From positions 886,001 to 950,000 of the forward strand of contig NC_011146.1 of NCBI RefSeq assembly GCF_000020725.1: a stretch of DNA of 64,000 bases, given 5' to 3'. Both the position numbers and the translations under genes were made by a program. The notes under the pieces were generated by a model, which was not told the origin of the DNA, did not search any database, and was given only the letters and a program-made list of their open reading frames with translations. Shown piece after piece: positions 44,183 to 53,688 of the stretch (position 1 is the first letter of the stretch; the number at the start of each line of letters is the position of its first letter). The stretch is from Citrifermentans bemidjiense Bem (GTDB taxonomy: Bacteria > Desulfobacterota > Desulfuromonadia > Geobacterales > Geobacteraceae).

Positions 44183-46798
44183 ATGGATCGCTTTCTTTCA
44201 CTTAAACTGCGCACCCAGATGATGATCATGATCCTGTTAATGGCTATAGGATCGATGGGCGTCATCCTGTATTCCGCGGAAAGGCAGCGCGAAGCCGATT
44301 TCCGTGAAGCTGCACACCTCTCCCTGAGCCTCGCAACTGCGGTGCATAACGACCAGAATGTACTGCTGTCGGGCGCCGAGCAACTTCTGAGCACCCTTTC
44401 CTATGTCGAGGCCGTGAGAAAGAGGGATGCCGCCGAGGTGAACCGGATCCTGGCCGGACTGCTGAAAAAATCCCCCCAGATCAGCAATCTCCTCATGATC
44501 GCACCTGACGGAACCATCTGGGCCTCGGCGGTGCCGATGGCAAAGCCGATAAACGCGGCGGAGAGGAGGTACTTCAAGGCGGCCCTGCAAAGCGGCCGTT
44601 TCTCCTCCGGGGAGTACACCATAGGCAAGGTACTCTCCAAACCGGCGCTCAGCTTCGGCTATCCCATTTTGGATGAAAACGGAAAGGTGCAGGACGTCGC
44701 GGTAGCGGCCTTCACGCTCACCAACTACGAGAAGCTGTTGGACTCCCGCAACCTCCCCCGCAACACCTCGCTTTTGCTGCTGGACCACAAAGGGACCGTC
44801 CTCTTCAGCAACAAGCCCCGGGAACTGGTCGGCAAACAGGACCGGCCCGACCTCTTCGCCGCCATGAAAAAGGAAGATCTGGGCAGCTTCAGCGCCAAGG
44901 ACATCAACGGCATCCAGAAGGTGATGGCCTACCACCAGGTTTACCTCAAGGGGGAGAGCGAGCCGTACATGTACGTCCGTGCCGGCATCGACAAGGAGTG
45001 GGTCGACAAAAAGAGCTCGCTGCCGTTGATGGCGAACATCTCGGCCATGGCGGCCATCGTCTTGCTCACGGCGCTGATGGCGCTGTACATAAGCAAGCGG
45101 GCGATTCTCGACAAGGTGCGGGCGCTCAGGGAGGGGACCCAGAAGATCTCGGCCGGCGACCTGACCGTCCGGGTGAACGACAACGTCGCCGGAGGGGAGC
45201 TGGGCGAGCTCGGAGCCGCTTTCGACAGCATGGCGCAGCAGCTGTCGGTCGACATCGAGAGAAGAAAGCGCGCCGAGGCAGAGGCCCTCGCCAAGGGCGA
45301 GGAACTCGACAGGTACTTCAACAACAGCCTGGACCTCCTCTGCATCGCCGACACAAGCGGCTGTTTCCGGCGCCTCAACCCGGCTTGGGAAACGGCTCTC
45401 GGGTTTCCCCTGGACCGGCTTGTGGGGCAGAACTTCCTGGAGATGGTGCATCCCGATGACGTGGCTGCCACGGCCGATGCTGTCGCGGTATTGGAAAGAA
45501 ATGGGGAGATCCGGAGTTTCACCAACCGGTTCCTGCACGCCGACGGGTCCTACCGCTCGATCGAGTGGCACTCGGTGCGGCCGGATGGAAATATCATCTT
45601 CGGTGCCGCCAGGGACGTGACCGACAAGATCCTCGCTGAGGAGGAGAAGCTCCAGCTCGAGCGCCAGCTCCTGCACATGCAGAAACTGGAGAGCCTGGGA
45701 GTGCTGGCGGGGGGGATAGCGCACGATTTCAACAACATCCTGATGGCCATCATGGGGAACGCCGAACTCGCCTTGATGCGCATCGACAAGGACTCTCCGG
45801 CGGTGGACAACCTGCAGAAGATCGAGCAGGCATCCACCCGCGCCGCGGACCTGGCCCGTCAGATGCTGGCCTACTCCGGTAAAGGGAGGTTCGTGGTGGG
45901 AAATACCGACCTGAACCGCCTGCTGCAAGAGATGCTGCACATGCTGGAGCTGTCCGTCTCCAAGAGCGCGATTGTGAGGCTGGACCTGCACCCTTCTCTG
46001 CTGCAGATAGAAGCCGATGCGACCCAGATCAGGCAGGTAGTGATGAACCTGGTCATCAACGCCTCCGAGGCCCTCGGCGACGGCCGCGGCTTCATCTCGA
46101 TCAAAACCCTGAGCCTTAAGTGCGACCGCAGCTACCTCAAAAAGGCGTGGCTCGACGTGGACGTACCGGAAGGCGATTACGTCTGCCTGGAGGTGACCGA
46201 CACCGGGTGCGGCATGGATAGCGCCACCAGGAGCAAGATTTTCGACCCCTTCTTCACCACGAAATTCACCGGGCGCGGGCTGGGCATGGCCGCGACGCTC
46301 GGCATCGTAAGGGGGCACCGCGGGGCGATTATCGTCGAGAGCGAGCCGAACCAGGGGAGTTGCTTCAGGGTTCTTTTCCCTGCGGCCGGCAGCGCAGCCG
46401 AGCTGTCCGAAGCGCCGTGCAGCCAGGAGAACTGGAGGGGGCACGGCACCTTGCTGCTTGTCGACGACGAGGAAGCCGTGCGCTGCATCGCCTCGGAAAT
46501 GCTGCAGCAACTAGGGTTCGACCTGCTGACGGCATCCGACGGCAGGACCGCCATCGAGCTCTTCTCGGCCAATCCCGGGATCGGGGTCGTCCTTCTCGAC
46601 CTCACGATGCCGCAGATGGACGGCGAGCGCTGCCTTGTCGAACTGCAAAAAATAAGGCCGGACGTGAAAGTCGTGATGTCGAGCGGCTACACCGAATACG
46701 AAGTGACGCAAAAACTGAGAGGCAAACAGCTGGCGGGGTTCATCCAGAAGCCGTACAAGCTGAGCGCGCTGGTGGAAGCATTGAGGCCGATTGCCTGA
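44183..46798 (+). CDS. Hybrid histidine kinase (dCache-HAMP-PAS-HisKA-HATPase-REC)
   Basis: 871-aa membrane sensor kinase. TM1 is at 11-30 and TM2 at about 283-304, with a periplasmic double-Cache domain between (SNLLMIAPDGTIWASAVPMA; RYFKAALQSGRF). HAMP follows (ILDKVRALREGTQKISAGDL), then PAS at about 375-485 (NSLDLLCIADTSGCFRRLNP), HisKA (GIAHDFNN, H514), HATPase with DTGCGMD and GRGLGMAA, and a C-terminal receiver (LLVDDEEAV; VVLLDLTMPQMDG). ATG 44183 has AGGAG five bases upstream. The ligand is unknown. No cognate response regulator is adjacent. Confidence 0.93.
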   Translation: MDRFLSLKLRTQMMIMILLMAIGSMGVILYSAERQREADFREAAHLSLSLATAVHNDQNVLLSGAEQLLSTLSYVEAVRKRDAAEVNRILAGLLKKSPQISNLLMIAPDGTIWASAVPMAKPINAAERRYFKAALQSGRFSSGEYTIGKVLSKPALSFGYPILDENGKVQDVAVAAFTLTNYEKLLDSRNLPRNTSLLLLDHKGTVLFSNKPRELVGKQDRPDLFAAMKKEDLGSFSAKDINGIQKVMAYHQVYLKGESEPYMYVRAGIDKEWVDKKSSLPLMANISAMAAIVLLTALMALYISKRAILDKVRALREGTQKISAGDLTVRVNDNVAGGELGELGAAFDSMAQQLSVDIERRKRAEAEALAKGEELDRYFNNSLDLLCIADTSGCFRRLNPAWETALGFPLDRLVGQNFLEMVHPDDVAATADAVAVLERNGEIRSFTNRFLHADGSYRSIEWHSVRPDGNIIFGAARDVTDKILAEEEKLQLERQLLHMQKLESLGVLAGGIAHDFNNILMAIMGNAELALMRIDKDSPAVDNLQKIEQASTRAADLARQMLAYSGKGRFVVGNTDLNRLLQEMLHMLELSVSKSAIVRLDLHPSLLQIEADATQIRQVVMNLVINASEALGDGRGFISIKTLSLKCDRSYLKKAWLDVDVPEGDYVCLEVTDTGCGMDSATRSKIFDPFFTTKFTGRGLGMAATLGIVRGHRGAIIVESEPNQGSCFRVLFPAAGSAAELSEAPCSQENWRGHGTLLLVDDEEAVRCIASEMLQQLGFDLLTASDGRTAIELFSANPGIGVVLLDLTMPQMDGERCLVELQKIRPDVKVVMSSGYTEYEVTQKLRGKQLAGFIQKPYKLSALVEALRPIA

Positions 46799-46822
46799 GC
46801 GCATCCTGACATAGCTAAACCT

Positions 46823-46858
46823 GAAACCCCGAGGCGGCAATGCACCGGGGTTTTTTTT
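46823..46858 (+). terminator. Terminator after the hybrid kinase
   Basis: AAACCCCG, 14-base loop, CCGGGG followed by eight T. Confidence 0.8.
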
Positions 46859-46968
46859 ATGCCTGCCCACCGCCGAGGTTTCTCTGTCAGCAACGTGCTG
46901 CATCTGAGTCGAAAAGACAAAGTGAGGCAATTCGCACTGTTAAGTAAAAATTAATACAACAAAGGATC

Positions 46969-47050
46969 TGTCGACACTTTACTGTTGACAGTAGCAAAAA
47001 ACGGAGTATTTTGTGGCCCTGTCTTGTGTATACGTTTTGAGGTGTCGACA
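46969..47050 (+). promoter_or_regulatory. gntR promoter with repeated TGTCGACA operators
   Basis: TTGACA (46985-46990), 16 bases and TATTTT (47007-47012) form a promoter. The palindrome TGTCGACA occurs at 46969-46976 and 47043-47050, and TGTTGACA (one mismatch) at 46983-46990 overlaps the -35. This layout suggests repression by the GntR protein encoded just downstream. Confidence 0.6.
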
Positions 47051-47054
47051 ATTA

Positions 47055-47747
47055 ATGAAAAGCACTCGGGTCGAAATCGACTCTTCACTCAGCCTGTCCG
47101 ACAGGATTTTCGAACAACTACAGACCGCCATTGTGAAGGGCGAGATGCCGTCCGGCAGCAAGATCTCGGAGCCGGAACTGGCAAAAAGCTACGGCATCAG
47201 CCGCGGAACCCTCAGGGAGGCGCTGAGCCGGCTGGAGGAACGCTACCTGGTGGTTCGCTCCCCGAACCTCGGGGCGCGGGTGGTAACGCTCTCCTATGAA
47301 GAGCTGGTCGACATCTACCAGATAAGGGAAGCCTTAGGGGGGATGGCCTGCGGGCTGGCGGCGGAGCATATGACTGCCGCGGAGATCGCGGACCTGAAGC
47401 GGCTGCTCGACGAGCACGAAAGAAACATCGAGGAGAACCAGGGGCTTTCCTACTACCAGCAGGAGGGGGAGTTCGATTTCCACTACCGCATCCTCCAGGG
47501 GAGCCGCAACTCCAAGGTCACCGGCATATTGAAGGGTGGCCTGTACCAGTTGATGCGGATGTACCGTTACCAGTTCTCCATCTCGGGTCCGCGCCCCTAC
47601 CAGGCGCTCAAGGAGCACCGTCGCATCGTGGAGGCGATCGAGGAGCGGGACGCCGAACTGGCCGATCTCCTGATGCGCCGCCACATCAGGGCCGCACGCA
47701 AGAACATCGACGAGCGGCGCAGCATTTCCACGTTTGAGAAGGGTTGA
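47055..47747 (+). CDS. GntR-family regulator, FadR/FCD subgroup
   Basis: 230 aa from ATG 47055 (GAGGTG ten bases upstream). The N-terminal winged helix reads IFEQLQTAIVKGEMPSGSKI and LAKSYGISRGTLREALSRLE; the C-terminal all-helical FCD ligand domain has the D-x3-H type ligands in EFDFHYRILQGSRN and the later H (ALKEHRRIVEAIEERDAELA). Such regulators respond to small organic acids. It lies immediately upstream of a CoA-transferase gene in the same direction and its promoter carries repeated palindromes. Controlling acetate or propionate activation is a reasonable inference. Confidence 0.93.
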   Translation: MKSTRVEIDSSLSLSDRIFEQLQTAIVKGEMPSGSKISEPELAKSYGISRGTLREALSRLEERYLVVRSPNLGARVVTLSYEELVDIYQIREALGGMACGLAAEHMTAAEIADLKRLLDEHERNIEENQGLSYYQQEGEFDFHYRILQGSRNSKVTGILKGGLYQLMRMYRYQFSISGPRPYQALKEHRRIVEAIEERDAELADLLMRRHIRAARKNIDERRSISTFEKG

Positions 47748-47804
47748 TAGCCCCCTTTTTTTGCGCCATTGGCGTATACGCTAAAAACAAACAGGAGGAA
47801 CGTG

Positions 47805-49454
47805 ATGTCGAATTATGGAACCCTGCAGGACCGCGTGCGCTGCAAGTCGCTTCTGAGCAAAGTGATGTCCCCCGAACAGACCATCGGCTTTTTCAAGGAC
47901 GGGATGAACCTGGGCTGGTCCGGTTTTACCCCGGCCGGCTACCCGAAAGCGGTGCCCATCGCCCTCGCCGACCACGTTGAGAAGAACGGGCTGCAAGGCA
48001 AACTGAGGTTCAACCTCTTCATCGGCGCCTCGGTCGGCGCGGAAACCGAAGACCGTTGGGCAACCCTCGACATGATCGACCGCCGCTGGCCCTACCAGAC
48101 CGGCAAGAACATCGCAGCGGGGATCAACGCCGGCCGCATTCGCATGGGCGACAAGCACCTCTCCCTGTTCGCCCAGGACCTCGGCTACGGCTTCTACACC
48201 AAGGACACCCCGAGCGGCAAGCTCGACCTCGCCATCATCGAGGTCTCGGCCATCACCGAAGACGGCGGACTGGTGCTGACCTCTTCCTGCGGCGTAGTTC
48301 CCGAAATCCTGATGATCTGCGACAAGGTCATCCTCGAGGTGAACACCGGACAGCCCTCCTTCGAGGGGATGCACGACGTGGTGGTCTGCAACCACCCGCC
48401 CAAGCGCCAGATCCTGGGGATCACCACCGCCGGCGAGCGCATCGGCAGCACCTACGTTCCGTGCGACCCCAGCAAGGTGATCGCCGTGGTCGAGTCCAAG
48501 CACCGCGACAAGGGGCGCGCCTTCTCCGAGCAGGACGACACCTCCGAAGCGATCGCCAACAACATCATCGACTTCTTCACCCACGAGGTGAAGGCTGGGC
48601 GCCTGCCGAAGAACCTCCTCCCGCTGCAGTCCGGCGTAGGTTCCATCGCCAACGCGGTCATCGGCGGCCTGGCCAAGGGTCCCTTCTCGAACCTCACCGT
48701 CTTCACCGAGGTGCTGCAGGACACCATGCTCGACCTCTTCGATTCCGGCAAGCTGGACATGGCCTCTTCCTGCTCACTGTCGCTCTCCGAGACCCCGGGT
48801 TTCCCGCGCTTCTTCGACAACATGGAGAAGTACTTCGACAAGATCGTGCTGCGCCCGCTCTCCATCTCCAACGCCCCCGAGCCGATCCGCCGCCTTGGGT
48901 GCATCGCGATGAACACCCCGGTCGAGATCGACATCTACGCGCACGCCAACTCGACGCTGGTCGGCGGTACCCGCATGATCAACGGCCTGGGCGGCTCGGG
49001 CGACTTCCTGAGGAACGGTTTCCTGAAGATCATGCATACGCCGTCCTCCCGCCCCTCCAAGACGGATCCCAACGGTATCTCCTGCGTGGTGCCGCACTGC
49101 TCGCACATCGACCACACCGAGCACGACCTCGACTGCGTCGTCACCGAGCAGGGGCTTGCCGACCTGCGCGGCATGGCTCCGAAAGAGCGTGCCCGCCGCA
49201 TCATCGAGAAGTGCGCGCATCCCGACTACAAGCCGATCCTCACCGAGTACCTCAGCATCGCCGAGAAGCAGTGCCTCGCCAAGGGCGTCGGCCACGAGCC
49301 GCAGCTTTGGGACCGCGCCTTCAAGATGCACCTGAACCTCGCCGCGAACGGTACCATGAAGATCAAGAACTGGGACATGAAGGTCGACCTCTGCGAGGAG
49401 GCAGCCGAGCGCCCGGTGCGCCAGCCGAGCATAGGCGACTCCGCAGCCGTCTAG
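47805..49454 (+). CDS. Acetyl-CoA hydrolase/transferase family, likely succinyl-CoA:acetate CoA-transferase
   Basis: 549 aa. Features of the class I CoA-transferase family: [52 protein letters not shown] (oxyanion loop), VFTEVLQD with the presumed catalytic Glu302, and [13 protein letters not shown] near the end. In Geobacter such enzymes couple acetate activation to the TCA cycle by exchanging CoA with succinyl-CoA. AGGAGGAACGTG precedes the ATG. It lies 57 bases after the GntR gene, so probably the regulated target. Not distinguishable from acetyl-CoA hydrolase by sequence alone. Confidence 0.9.
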   Translation: MSNYGTLQDRVRCKSLLSKVMSPEQTIGFFKDGMNLGWSGFTPAGYPKAVPIALADHVEKNGLQGKLRFNLFIGASVGAETEDRWATLDMIDRRWPYQTGKNIAAGINAGRIRMGDKHLSLFAQDLGYGFYTKDTPSGKLDLAIIEVSAITEDGGLVLTSSCGVVPEILMICDKVILEVNTGQPSFEGMHDVVVCNHPPKRQILGITTAGERIGSTYVPCDPSKVIAVVESKHRDKGRAFSEQDDTSEAIANNIIDFFTHEVKAGRLPKNLLPLQSGVGSIANAVIGGLAKGPFSNLTVFTEVLQDTMLDLFDSGKLDMASSCSLSLSETPGFPRFFDNMEKYFDKIVLRPLSISNAPEPIRRLGCIAMNTPVEIDIYAHANSTLVGGTRMINGLGGSGDFLRNGFLKIMHTPSSRPSKTDPNGISCVVPHCSHIDHTEHDLDCVVTEQGLADLRGMAPKERARRIIEKCAHPDYKPILTEYLSIAEKQCLAKGVGHEPQLWDRAFKMHLNLAANGTMKIKNWDMKVDLCEEAAERPVRQPSIGDSAAV

Positions 49455-49477
49455 TAGCTGGCTGAAAAGAAGCACCT

Positions 49478-49517
49478 AAGACCCCGGTTGCCGAAACGGT
49501 ACCGGGGTCTTTTCTTT
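49478..49517 (+). terminator. Terminator after the CoA-transferase gene
   Basis: AAGACCCCGG, 15-base loop, CCGGGGTCTTTTCTTTT. Confidence 0.85.
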
Positions 49518-49794
49518 TGCCGGGGATCTTCGGTGAAATGGCGGTGGCCGGCTCCGGATGAGGCTAGTGCTGAGAGGGAGGCTCCCTCGCGTGGGTGTGT
49601 GCAATTTTGCAGCGCCGCATGTCGTAAAGTTGAGCAGGTGCGACGAATTAGAACAGTGGATGGTTCACTGGCCCTCGCTGTTCCGGCGCTAGGAGGGGGA
49701 GTGCGGACATCGTCCGGTTGGTACGTATCCTGCTTTTTCACTTTTGCATTACCATAACCGCGCGGAATTCCCGGGCACCAATTCGAGGGTTGAG

Positions 49795-50235
49795 ATGGAT
49801 ACTTACACGATCGATGTGGAACTTGAACACTACTACGGCGACCGCATGGCAACCAGCAGCAGGGAAGCCATCCGCCGCTTTTACCTGCGTGCCGTCTCCC
49901 GCTGCAACGGGGCGGAACTTGAGAGATACCTGCGCCTGGTGAGGGCGCACGCGTCGGTGTATTCGTCGGTGCACCGCATGTTCAGCTCGCCGTTCAAGCA
50001 TATGGAGCTCCCACTGTTCCTTTCCAGCCTGGTGCTGTTTGCCTCCAGCGTCCTCATGGTTTTTTACGGGGAAACCACTGTGATAGTCGCCGCCGGAACC
50101 TCGGCGGGGCTGGTGGGTATGCTGCAGTGCGGCCGTTCGTTGATCAAATACTGGCAGCGCCACGCCGTGCGCGAGGCGGTGTTCCTTGAGTTCGCCGAGA
50201 TTCTGCAGAAAGAAAGCGGCGAGTTCACCAGATAA
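49795..50235 (+). CDS. Small two-helix membrane protein of unknown function
   Basis: 146 aa from ATG 49795 (GAGGGTTGAG upstream). A soluble helical N-terminal half (ELEHYYGDRMATSSREAIRR, then FYLRAVSRCNGAELERYLRL) is followed by two adjacent membrane helices (LPLFLSSLVLFASSVLMVFY; TVIVAAGTSAGLVGML) and a short charged C-terminal helix (EAVFLEFAEILQKESGEF). The topology resembles small SLATT-like membrane proteins, but the family is not recognised. It stands alone, preceded by about 280 bases without features apart from the CoA-transferase terminator. Confidence 0.65.
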   Translation: MDTYTIDVELEHYYGDRMATSSREAIRRFYLRAVSRCNGAELERYLRLVRAHASVYSSVHRMFSSPFKHMELPLFLSSLVLFASSVLMVFYGETTVIVAAGTSAGLVGMLQCGRSLIKYWQRHAVREAVFLEFAEILQKESGEFTR

Positions 50236-50240
50236 TTAAA

Positions 50241-50316
50241 AGGGGACAGGCAAAAGGGGACAGGCAACTTTTTGATTTCAAAAAGTAGCCTGTCCCCCTT
50301 GGACATGTCCCCCTTC
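50241..50316. repeat. Perfect long hairpin repeat (GGGGACAGGC type)
   Basis: AGGGGACAGGCAACTTTTTG and its inverse (CAAAAAGTAGCCTGTCCCCC) make a hairpin at 50255-50299. Additional half-copies flank it (AGGGGACAGGC at 50241 and GGACATGTCCCCCTT at 50301-50315). Confidence 0.8.
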
Positions 50317-50400
50317 TACAGTCATAAAAACCTTCTCAACAAAAGCTGTCATGGCACTACGCCTGGCAGCTTTTGTATTTGCCGCAAAGCGCATAAACCT

Positions 50401-50428
50401 TTGACGATTGAGAAATGCGGTTTATATT
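50401..50428 (+). promoter_or_regulatory. Sigma-70 promoter of the 154-aa secreted protein gene
   Basis: TTGACG (50401-50406), 16-base spacer and TATATT (50423-50428), 56 bases upstream of the ATG. Confidence 0.6.
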
Positions 50429-50484
50429 TGTAGCGGTTGCCGCAAAGAGTCGGCTGCCAAAAAACAAACACGGAGGTAGCATAC

Positions 50485-50949
50485 ATGAAGCGCCTGATCC
50501 TGATCTGTCTCTCCCTTGTTCTCCTGTTGCCAGTTTCAGTTCTTGCCGGCGGTCTCGACAGTTTCCTCACCAGCCTCAACGTCCAGGCCCGCGCCGACCT
50601 CCCAGGCTTCTCCGCCAAGATAGGAGCCCAGTTCGGCGTGCCGGTGCCCCAGGTGCAGGCGGTGATCCGCTCGGTTTCGGAACCGGCCGACGCCTTCATG
50701 GTCTTCGAACTGGGACGGATGTCGGGGAGGCAGCCCGACCAGGTCATGGCGGTATACCAGCCCAACAGGAAGAAAGGGTGGGGAGCCATCGCCAAGGATC
50801 TGGGGATAAAACCGGGATCGCGGGAGTTTCACGACCTCAAAGCCGGCAACCTCCACTTCAGCGGCCACCCCGAAGGGGGGCAGGGCGGGGATGAAGGGAA
50901 CGGTAAAGGGAAGGGGAATAAAGGGCACGGCAAGGGGCACAACAAGTAA
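50485..50949 (+). CDS. Secreted protein with Gly/Lys/His-rich tail
   Basis: 154 aa from ATG 50485 (GGAGGTAG upstream). Sec signal peptide MKRLILICLSLVLLLPVSVLA/GG. The folded part (LDSFLTSLNVQARADLPGFS, then AKIGAQFGVPVPQVQAVIRS and KKGWGAIAKDLGIKPGSREF) is helical. The tail GNGKGKGNKGHGKGHNK is low-complexity, flexible and possibly metal-, nucleic-acid- or surface-binding. Family not recognised beyond similar hypothetical secreted proteins of Geobacter type. It has its own promoter and terminator. Confidence 0.8.
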   Translation: MKRLILICLSLVLLLPVSVLAGGLDSFLTSLNVQARADLPGFSAKIGAQFGVPVPQVQAVIRSVSEPADAFMVFELGRMSGRQPDQVMAVYQPNRKKGWGAIAKDLGIKPGSREFHDLKAGNLHFSGHPEGGQGGDEGNGKGKGNKGHGKGHNK

Positions 50950-50968
50950 CTCTCTTCCTAATAAAAAC

Positions 50969-51006
50969 AAAAAGGGGCCGGGCTTTACGCCCGGCCCCTT
51001 TTTTGT
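50969..51006. terminator. Bidirectional terminator
   Basis: AAAAAGGGGCCGGGC-TTTAC-GCCCGGCCCCTTTTTT separates the convergent secreted-protein and chemoreceptor genes. Confidence 0.9.
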
Positions 51007-51022
51007 CTGCGGTTGAAACCGG

Positions 51023-52648
51023 CTACAGGCGGAACTGCCTGACCAGCCCTTCGAGGACCTTGGCGTTGGAGGCGAGCTGGCTCGCGGCCGCAGCCGTTTC
51101 GGCGGCCCCGCTGGCGGTCTGCTGCACCACCTCCGTCACCTGCTGCACGTTTGTGGTGATCTCGCCGGTGGTGGCGGTCTGCTCCTCGGCGGCCGTTGCG
51201 ATCTGGTTGATCTGCGTGGAGACCTCACCGATCTGCTTCAGTATGGTCTGCAGTGCCTCTCCCGAGCGTTGGGAGAATTCAGTCCCCTTTTCCACCTCGG
51301 CAACCCCCTCCTCCATGGCGCTTACCGCGGCCTTGGTCTCGTCCTGGATCGCCTTGATCATGGCGCCTATCTCCTTGGTCGCCTTGGTGGTCCGTTCGGC
51401 AAGGGCGCGAACTTCATCGGCGACTACGGCGAAGCCCCGTCCCTGCTCGCCGGCGCGGGCCGCCTCGATGGCGGCGTTCAAGGCCAGGAGGTTGGTCTGG
51501 TCGGCGATGTCCTGGATGGTCTCGATGATGTCGCCTATCTGCTCCGACCTCTCGCCCAGGCTTTCCACGGTGCGGGCGCTGTCTTTCACCCGTTCCGCGA
51601 TCCTCGCCATTCCGGCAATGGTCTCCTGGACCACGGCGCCCCCCTCGTTGGCGGAATCGCTGCTTTGGCGCGAGGTCTCGGCAGCCAGCACGCAGTTTTG
51701 GGCGATGTCGCCGCTGGTTGCGGCCATCTCCTCGCTGGCGGTCGCCACCGAGCCGGTCTGGGAGGCCACCTCTTCGGCGCCGGTCGCTATCTGCACGGCG
51801 GTCGACTGCAGCTGGCTCGACGCCGCGGCGATCTGGGTGGAACTGTCTGAGACCTGCCCCAGTATCCCCCGCAGGCTTTCCACCATCTTGCGGGAAGACT
51901 CAGCCAGACGGCCCAGTTCGTCGCTGCCGGTCAACGTGATGGATACGGTGAGGTCCTTGTCCGCCAGGCGGTCGTTCGCGGCGATGAGTTCCTGCACCGG
52001 AACCGTGATGCTCCGCACTATTATGACGGCCAGCAGCGCCGACAGCACGACGGCGGCTATGAGGAGTCCGATCACGACCAGACGCGACTGCCGGATCAAG
52101 TCATCGGATTCCTTGCCGACATGTTCCAGTTCCTTTTGCTGGTGCTCGAGCATCTTGTCTATGGCCGTGAAGTACGCCGTCTGGGTCTTGCGCACCGAGG
52201 TCATCAACTCCTTGCTCGCCTGCGCCTTGTTCCCCGACTCGATGAGCCCGATCACCATCTTCTGCGACTCTACGTACTGAGCACGATTCTCCACCACGGT
52301 TGCGAACAGCTTCTTGCCGTTTTCGCTGCTGACTATCTTCTTGAGTTCCTCAAACAGTTTGCCTATCGCCGCGCGGGCTTCCTCTATGCGTTTTTTTTCC
52401 TTCTGGACCTCCACTGGGTCCTCGTTCAGGATCATGTTCCTCATCGCCCGGGCGATGACGTTGGCCTGGCTCTTGGCCTCGTTCAGCATCACCGTTTTGG
52501 GCCACTTGTCCTCGATCATCAATCCGATCTTCTCGTCGAAAACTTGCATCCTGTTTATGGCGTACCCGCCGACTACTGTCATAAGCACTAGTATTACAGC
52601 GAATGCGATTCCAAGTCTGACACTGAGTCTCATGCCGGAAAAGTTCAT
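51023..52648 (-). CDS. Methyl-accepting chemotaxis protein with 4HB sensor
   Basis: 541 aa from ATG 52648 (AAGGAGAGC upstream). TM1 is at about 10-31 and TM2 at 190-212, with a four-helix-bundle periplasmic domain between ([20 protein letters not shown], then [19 protein letters not shown]). HAMP follows ([20 protein letters not shown]), and the signalling hairpin tip is [20 protein letters not shown]. There is no C-terminal pentapeptide. A sigma-28-like promoter lies upstream at 52700-52727. It ends at a bidirectional terminator. The ligand is unknown. Confidence 0.93.
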   Translation of the reverse strand: MNFSGMRLSVRLGIAFAVILVLMTVVGGYAINRMQVFDEKIGLMIEDKWPKTVMLNEAKSQANVIARAMRNMILNEDPVEVQKEKKRIEEARAAIGKLFEELKKIVSSENGKKLFATVVENRAQYVESQKMVIGLIESGNKAQASKELMTSVRKTQTAYFTAIDKMLEHQQKELEHVGKESDDLIRQSRLVVIGLLIAAVVLSALLAVIIVRSITVPVQELIAANDRLADKDLTVSITLTGSDELGRLAESSRKMVESLRGILGQVSDSSTQIAAASSQLQSTAVQIATGAEEVASQTGSVATASEEMAATSGDIAQNCVLAAETSRQSSDSANEGGAVVQETIAGMARIAERVKDSARTVESLGERSEQIGDIIETIQDIADQTNLLALNAAIEAARAGEQGRGFAVVADEVRALAERTTKATKEIGAMIKAIQDETKAAVSAMEEGVAEVEKGTEFSQRSGEALQTILKQIGEVSTQINQIATAAEEQTATTGEITTNVQQVTEVVQQTASGAAETAAAASQLASNAKVLEGLVRQFRL

Positions 52649-52699
52649 ACTGCTCTCCTTGTGGGCTTTGCTGACGACGGATTGATATATCTTCAACAC

Positions 52700-52727
52700 T
52701 TATCGCCGCCGTGTGAGCGGGACTTGA
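52700..52727 (-). promoter_or_regulatory. Sigma-28-like promoter of the second chemoreceptor
   Basis: On the minus strand TCAAGTCC (52727-52720), 12 bases, then GGCGATAA (52707-52700), the latter matching GCCGATAA at seven of eight positions. Same spacing as at 23240-23267. Confidence 0.6.
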
Positions 52728-53010
52728 ATAAAAATTCCCATAGCGGCGCCAGATGAGAGTCGTACCGGCATAAACTGAGCGGTCGACTCCCGTGTGTGAG
52801 TAGTTGCGGGGGCAGGAGATCTGTAACCGGATTGAGGAACTGCGGCTCTTGATGGAGAGGCGTGCGGAAAAAAAGCAATGGTCAAAGCAGCAAGGGGGGC
52901 GAGAGAAGGATTTTCGGCAAGGGAGCTTCGATTTGTCCTGCATCTGAGAGGGGCGGCCGTGGCAGTGCCGGGAGGCAGCATCGACTGAAGCTCTCTGCCG
53001 TTGTCTTATG
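52728..53010. other. Intergenic region between chemoreceptor and response regulator genes
   Basis: No gene, promoter or repeat could be supported beyond the sigma-28-like site at its edge; short frames here are poor in coding signal. Confidence 0.45.
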
Positions 53011-53688
53011 CTAGGGGGGCGCAGGCTTAGACCCGGGATCCGGGGGGAGGCCTAACGCTGACAGTTCCTCCTTGATAGAGTTCATCTCTTTTTCAAAGCA
53101 TTCAGGACAGGCGCTGTGGCTGAACATCACCTCCGAGTGCTGGCTTACGTAGTCCTCCAGTTGCCGCCAGCTCTCCTGGTCGTCCTTGATCTTCTTGCAG
53201 AACATGCAGATGGGGATGATCCCTTCCAGCTGTCTCACCCGTGCCAGCGCGGCCTCCAGTTCCTCCTTCTGCCGTGCCAGCAGGTCGCGCTGCTCCCGCA
53301 CCAGGTCGGTGCGCTGTTTGAGCGAGACCAGGTTGCGGACCCGCAGCTTCAAAAGCTCCAGGTCGACCGGCTTGGTGAGGTAGTCGATGGCCCCGACCGC
53401 GAGCCCCTGGCGCGCCCCCTGGGGGGTGTCCATGGCGGTCAGGAAGATGACCGGAATGTCTACGAAGTCGGGATTGGCCTGTATGATCTTGCAGACGTCG
53501 AAACCGCTGATGTCGGGCATCATCACGTCCAGCAGGATCAGGTCGATCTGCTGTTCCTTCAGCCTGCTGATAGCCTCGTGCCCGTTGAGCGCGGTCACCA
53601 CCTCGTAGTCGTTGCCCAGAGAGACCGATACCAGCCGCAGGTTGATCGGCTCGTCATCCACTATCAGTATCCTCGATGCTCTAGTCAT
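53011..53688 (-). CDS. Response regulator with C-terminal four-cysteine domain
   Basis: 225 aa. Receiver domain at residues 5-120 (LIVDDEPIN; phospho-acceptor D54 in [12 protein letters not shown] in FLTAMDTP and LTKPVD). A coiled coil follows ([20 protein letters not shown], then [16 protein letters not shown]), then a small C-terminal module with C161-x2-C164 ([15 protein letters not shown]) and C194-x2-C197 (HSACPECF). That module recurs in signalling proteins of deltaproteobacteria and may bind metal or sense redox. It overlaps the upstream kinase gene by eight bases, so it is the likely partner of that kinase. Confidence 0.9.
   Translation of the reverse strand: MTRASRILIVDDEPINLRLVSVSLGNDYEVVTALNGHEAISRLKEQQIDLILLDVMMPDISGFDVCKIIQANPDFVDIPVIFLTAMDTPQGARQGLAVGAIDYLTKPVDLELLKLRVRNLVSLKQRTDLVREQRDLLARQKEELEAALARVRQLEGIIPICMFCKKIKDDQESWRQLEDYVSQHSEVMFSHSACPECFEKEMNSIKEELSALGLPPDPGSKPAPP

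Noticed and set aside
44237..46510. 757-codon minus-strand frame opposite the hybrid kinase
   Set aside because: The plus strand encodes all kinase motifs in order; the antisense frame is a compositional artefact.
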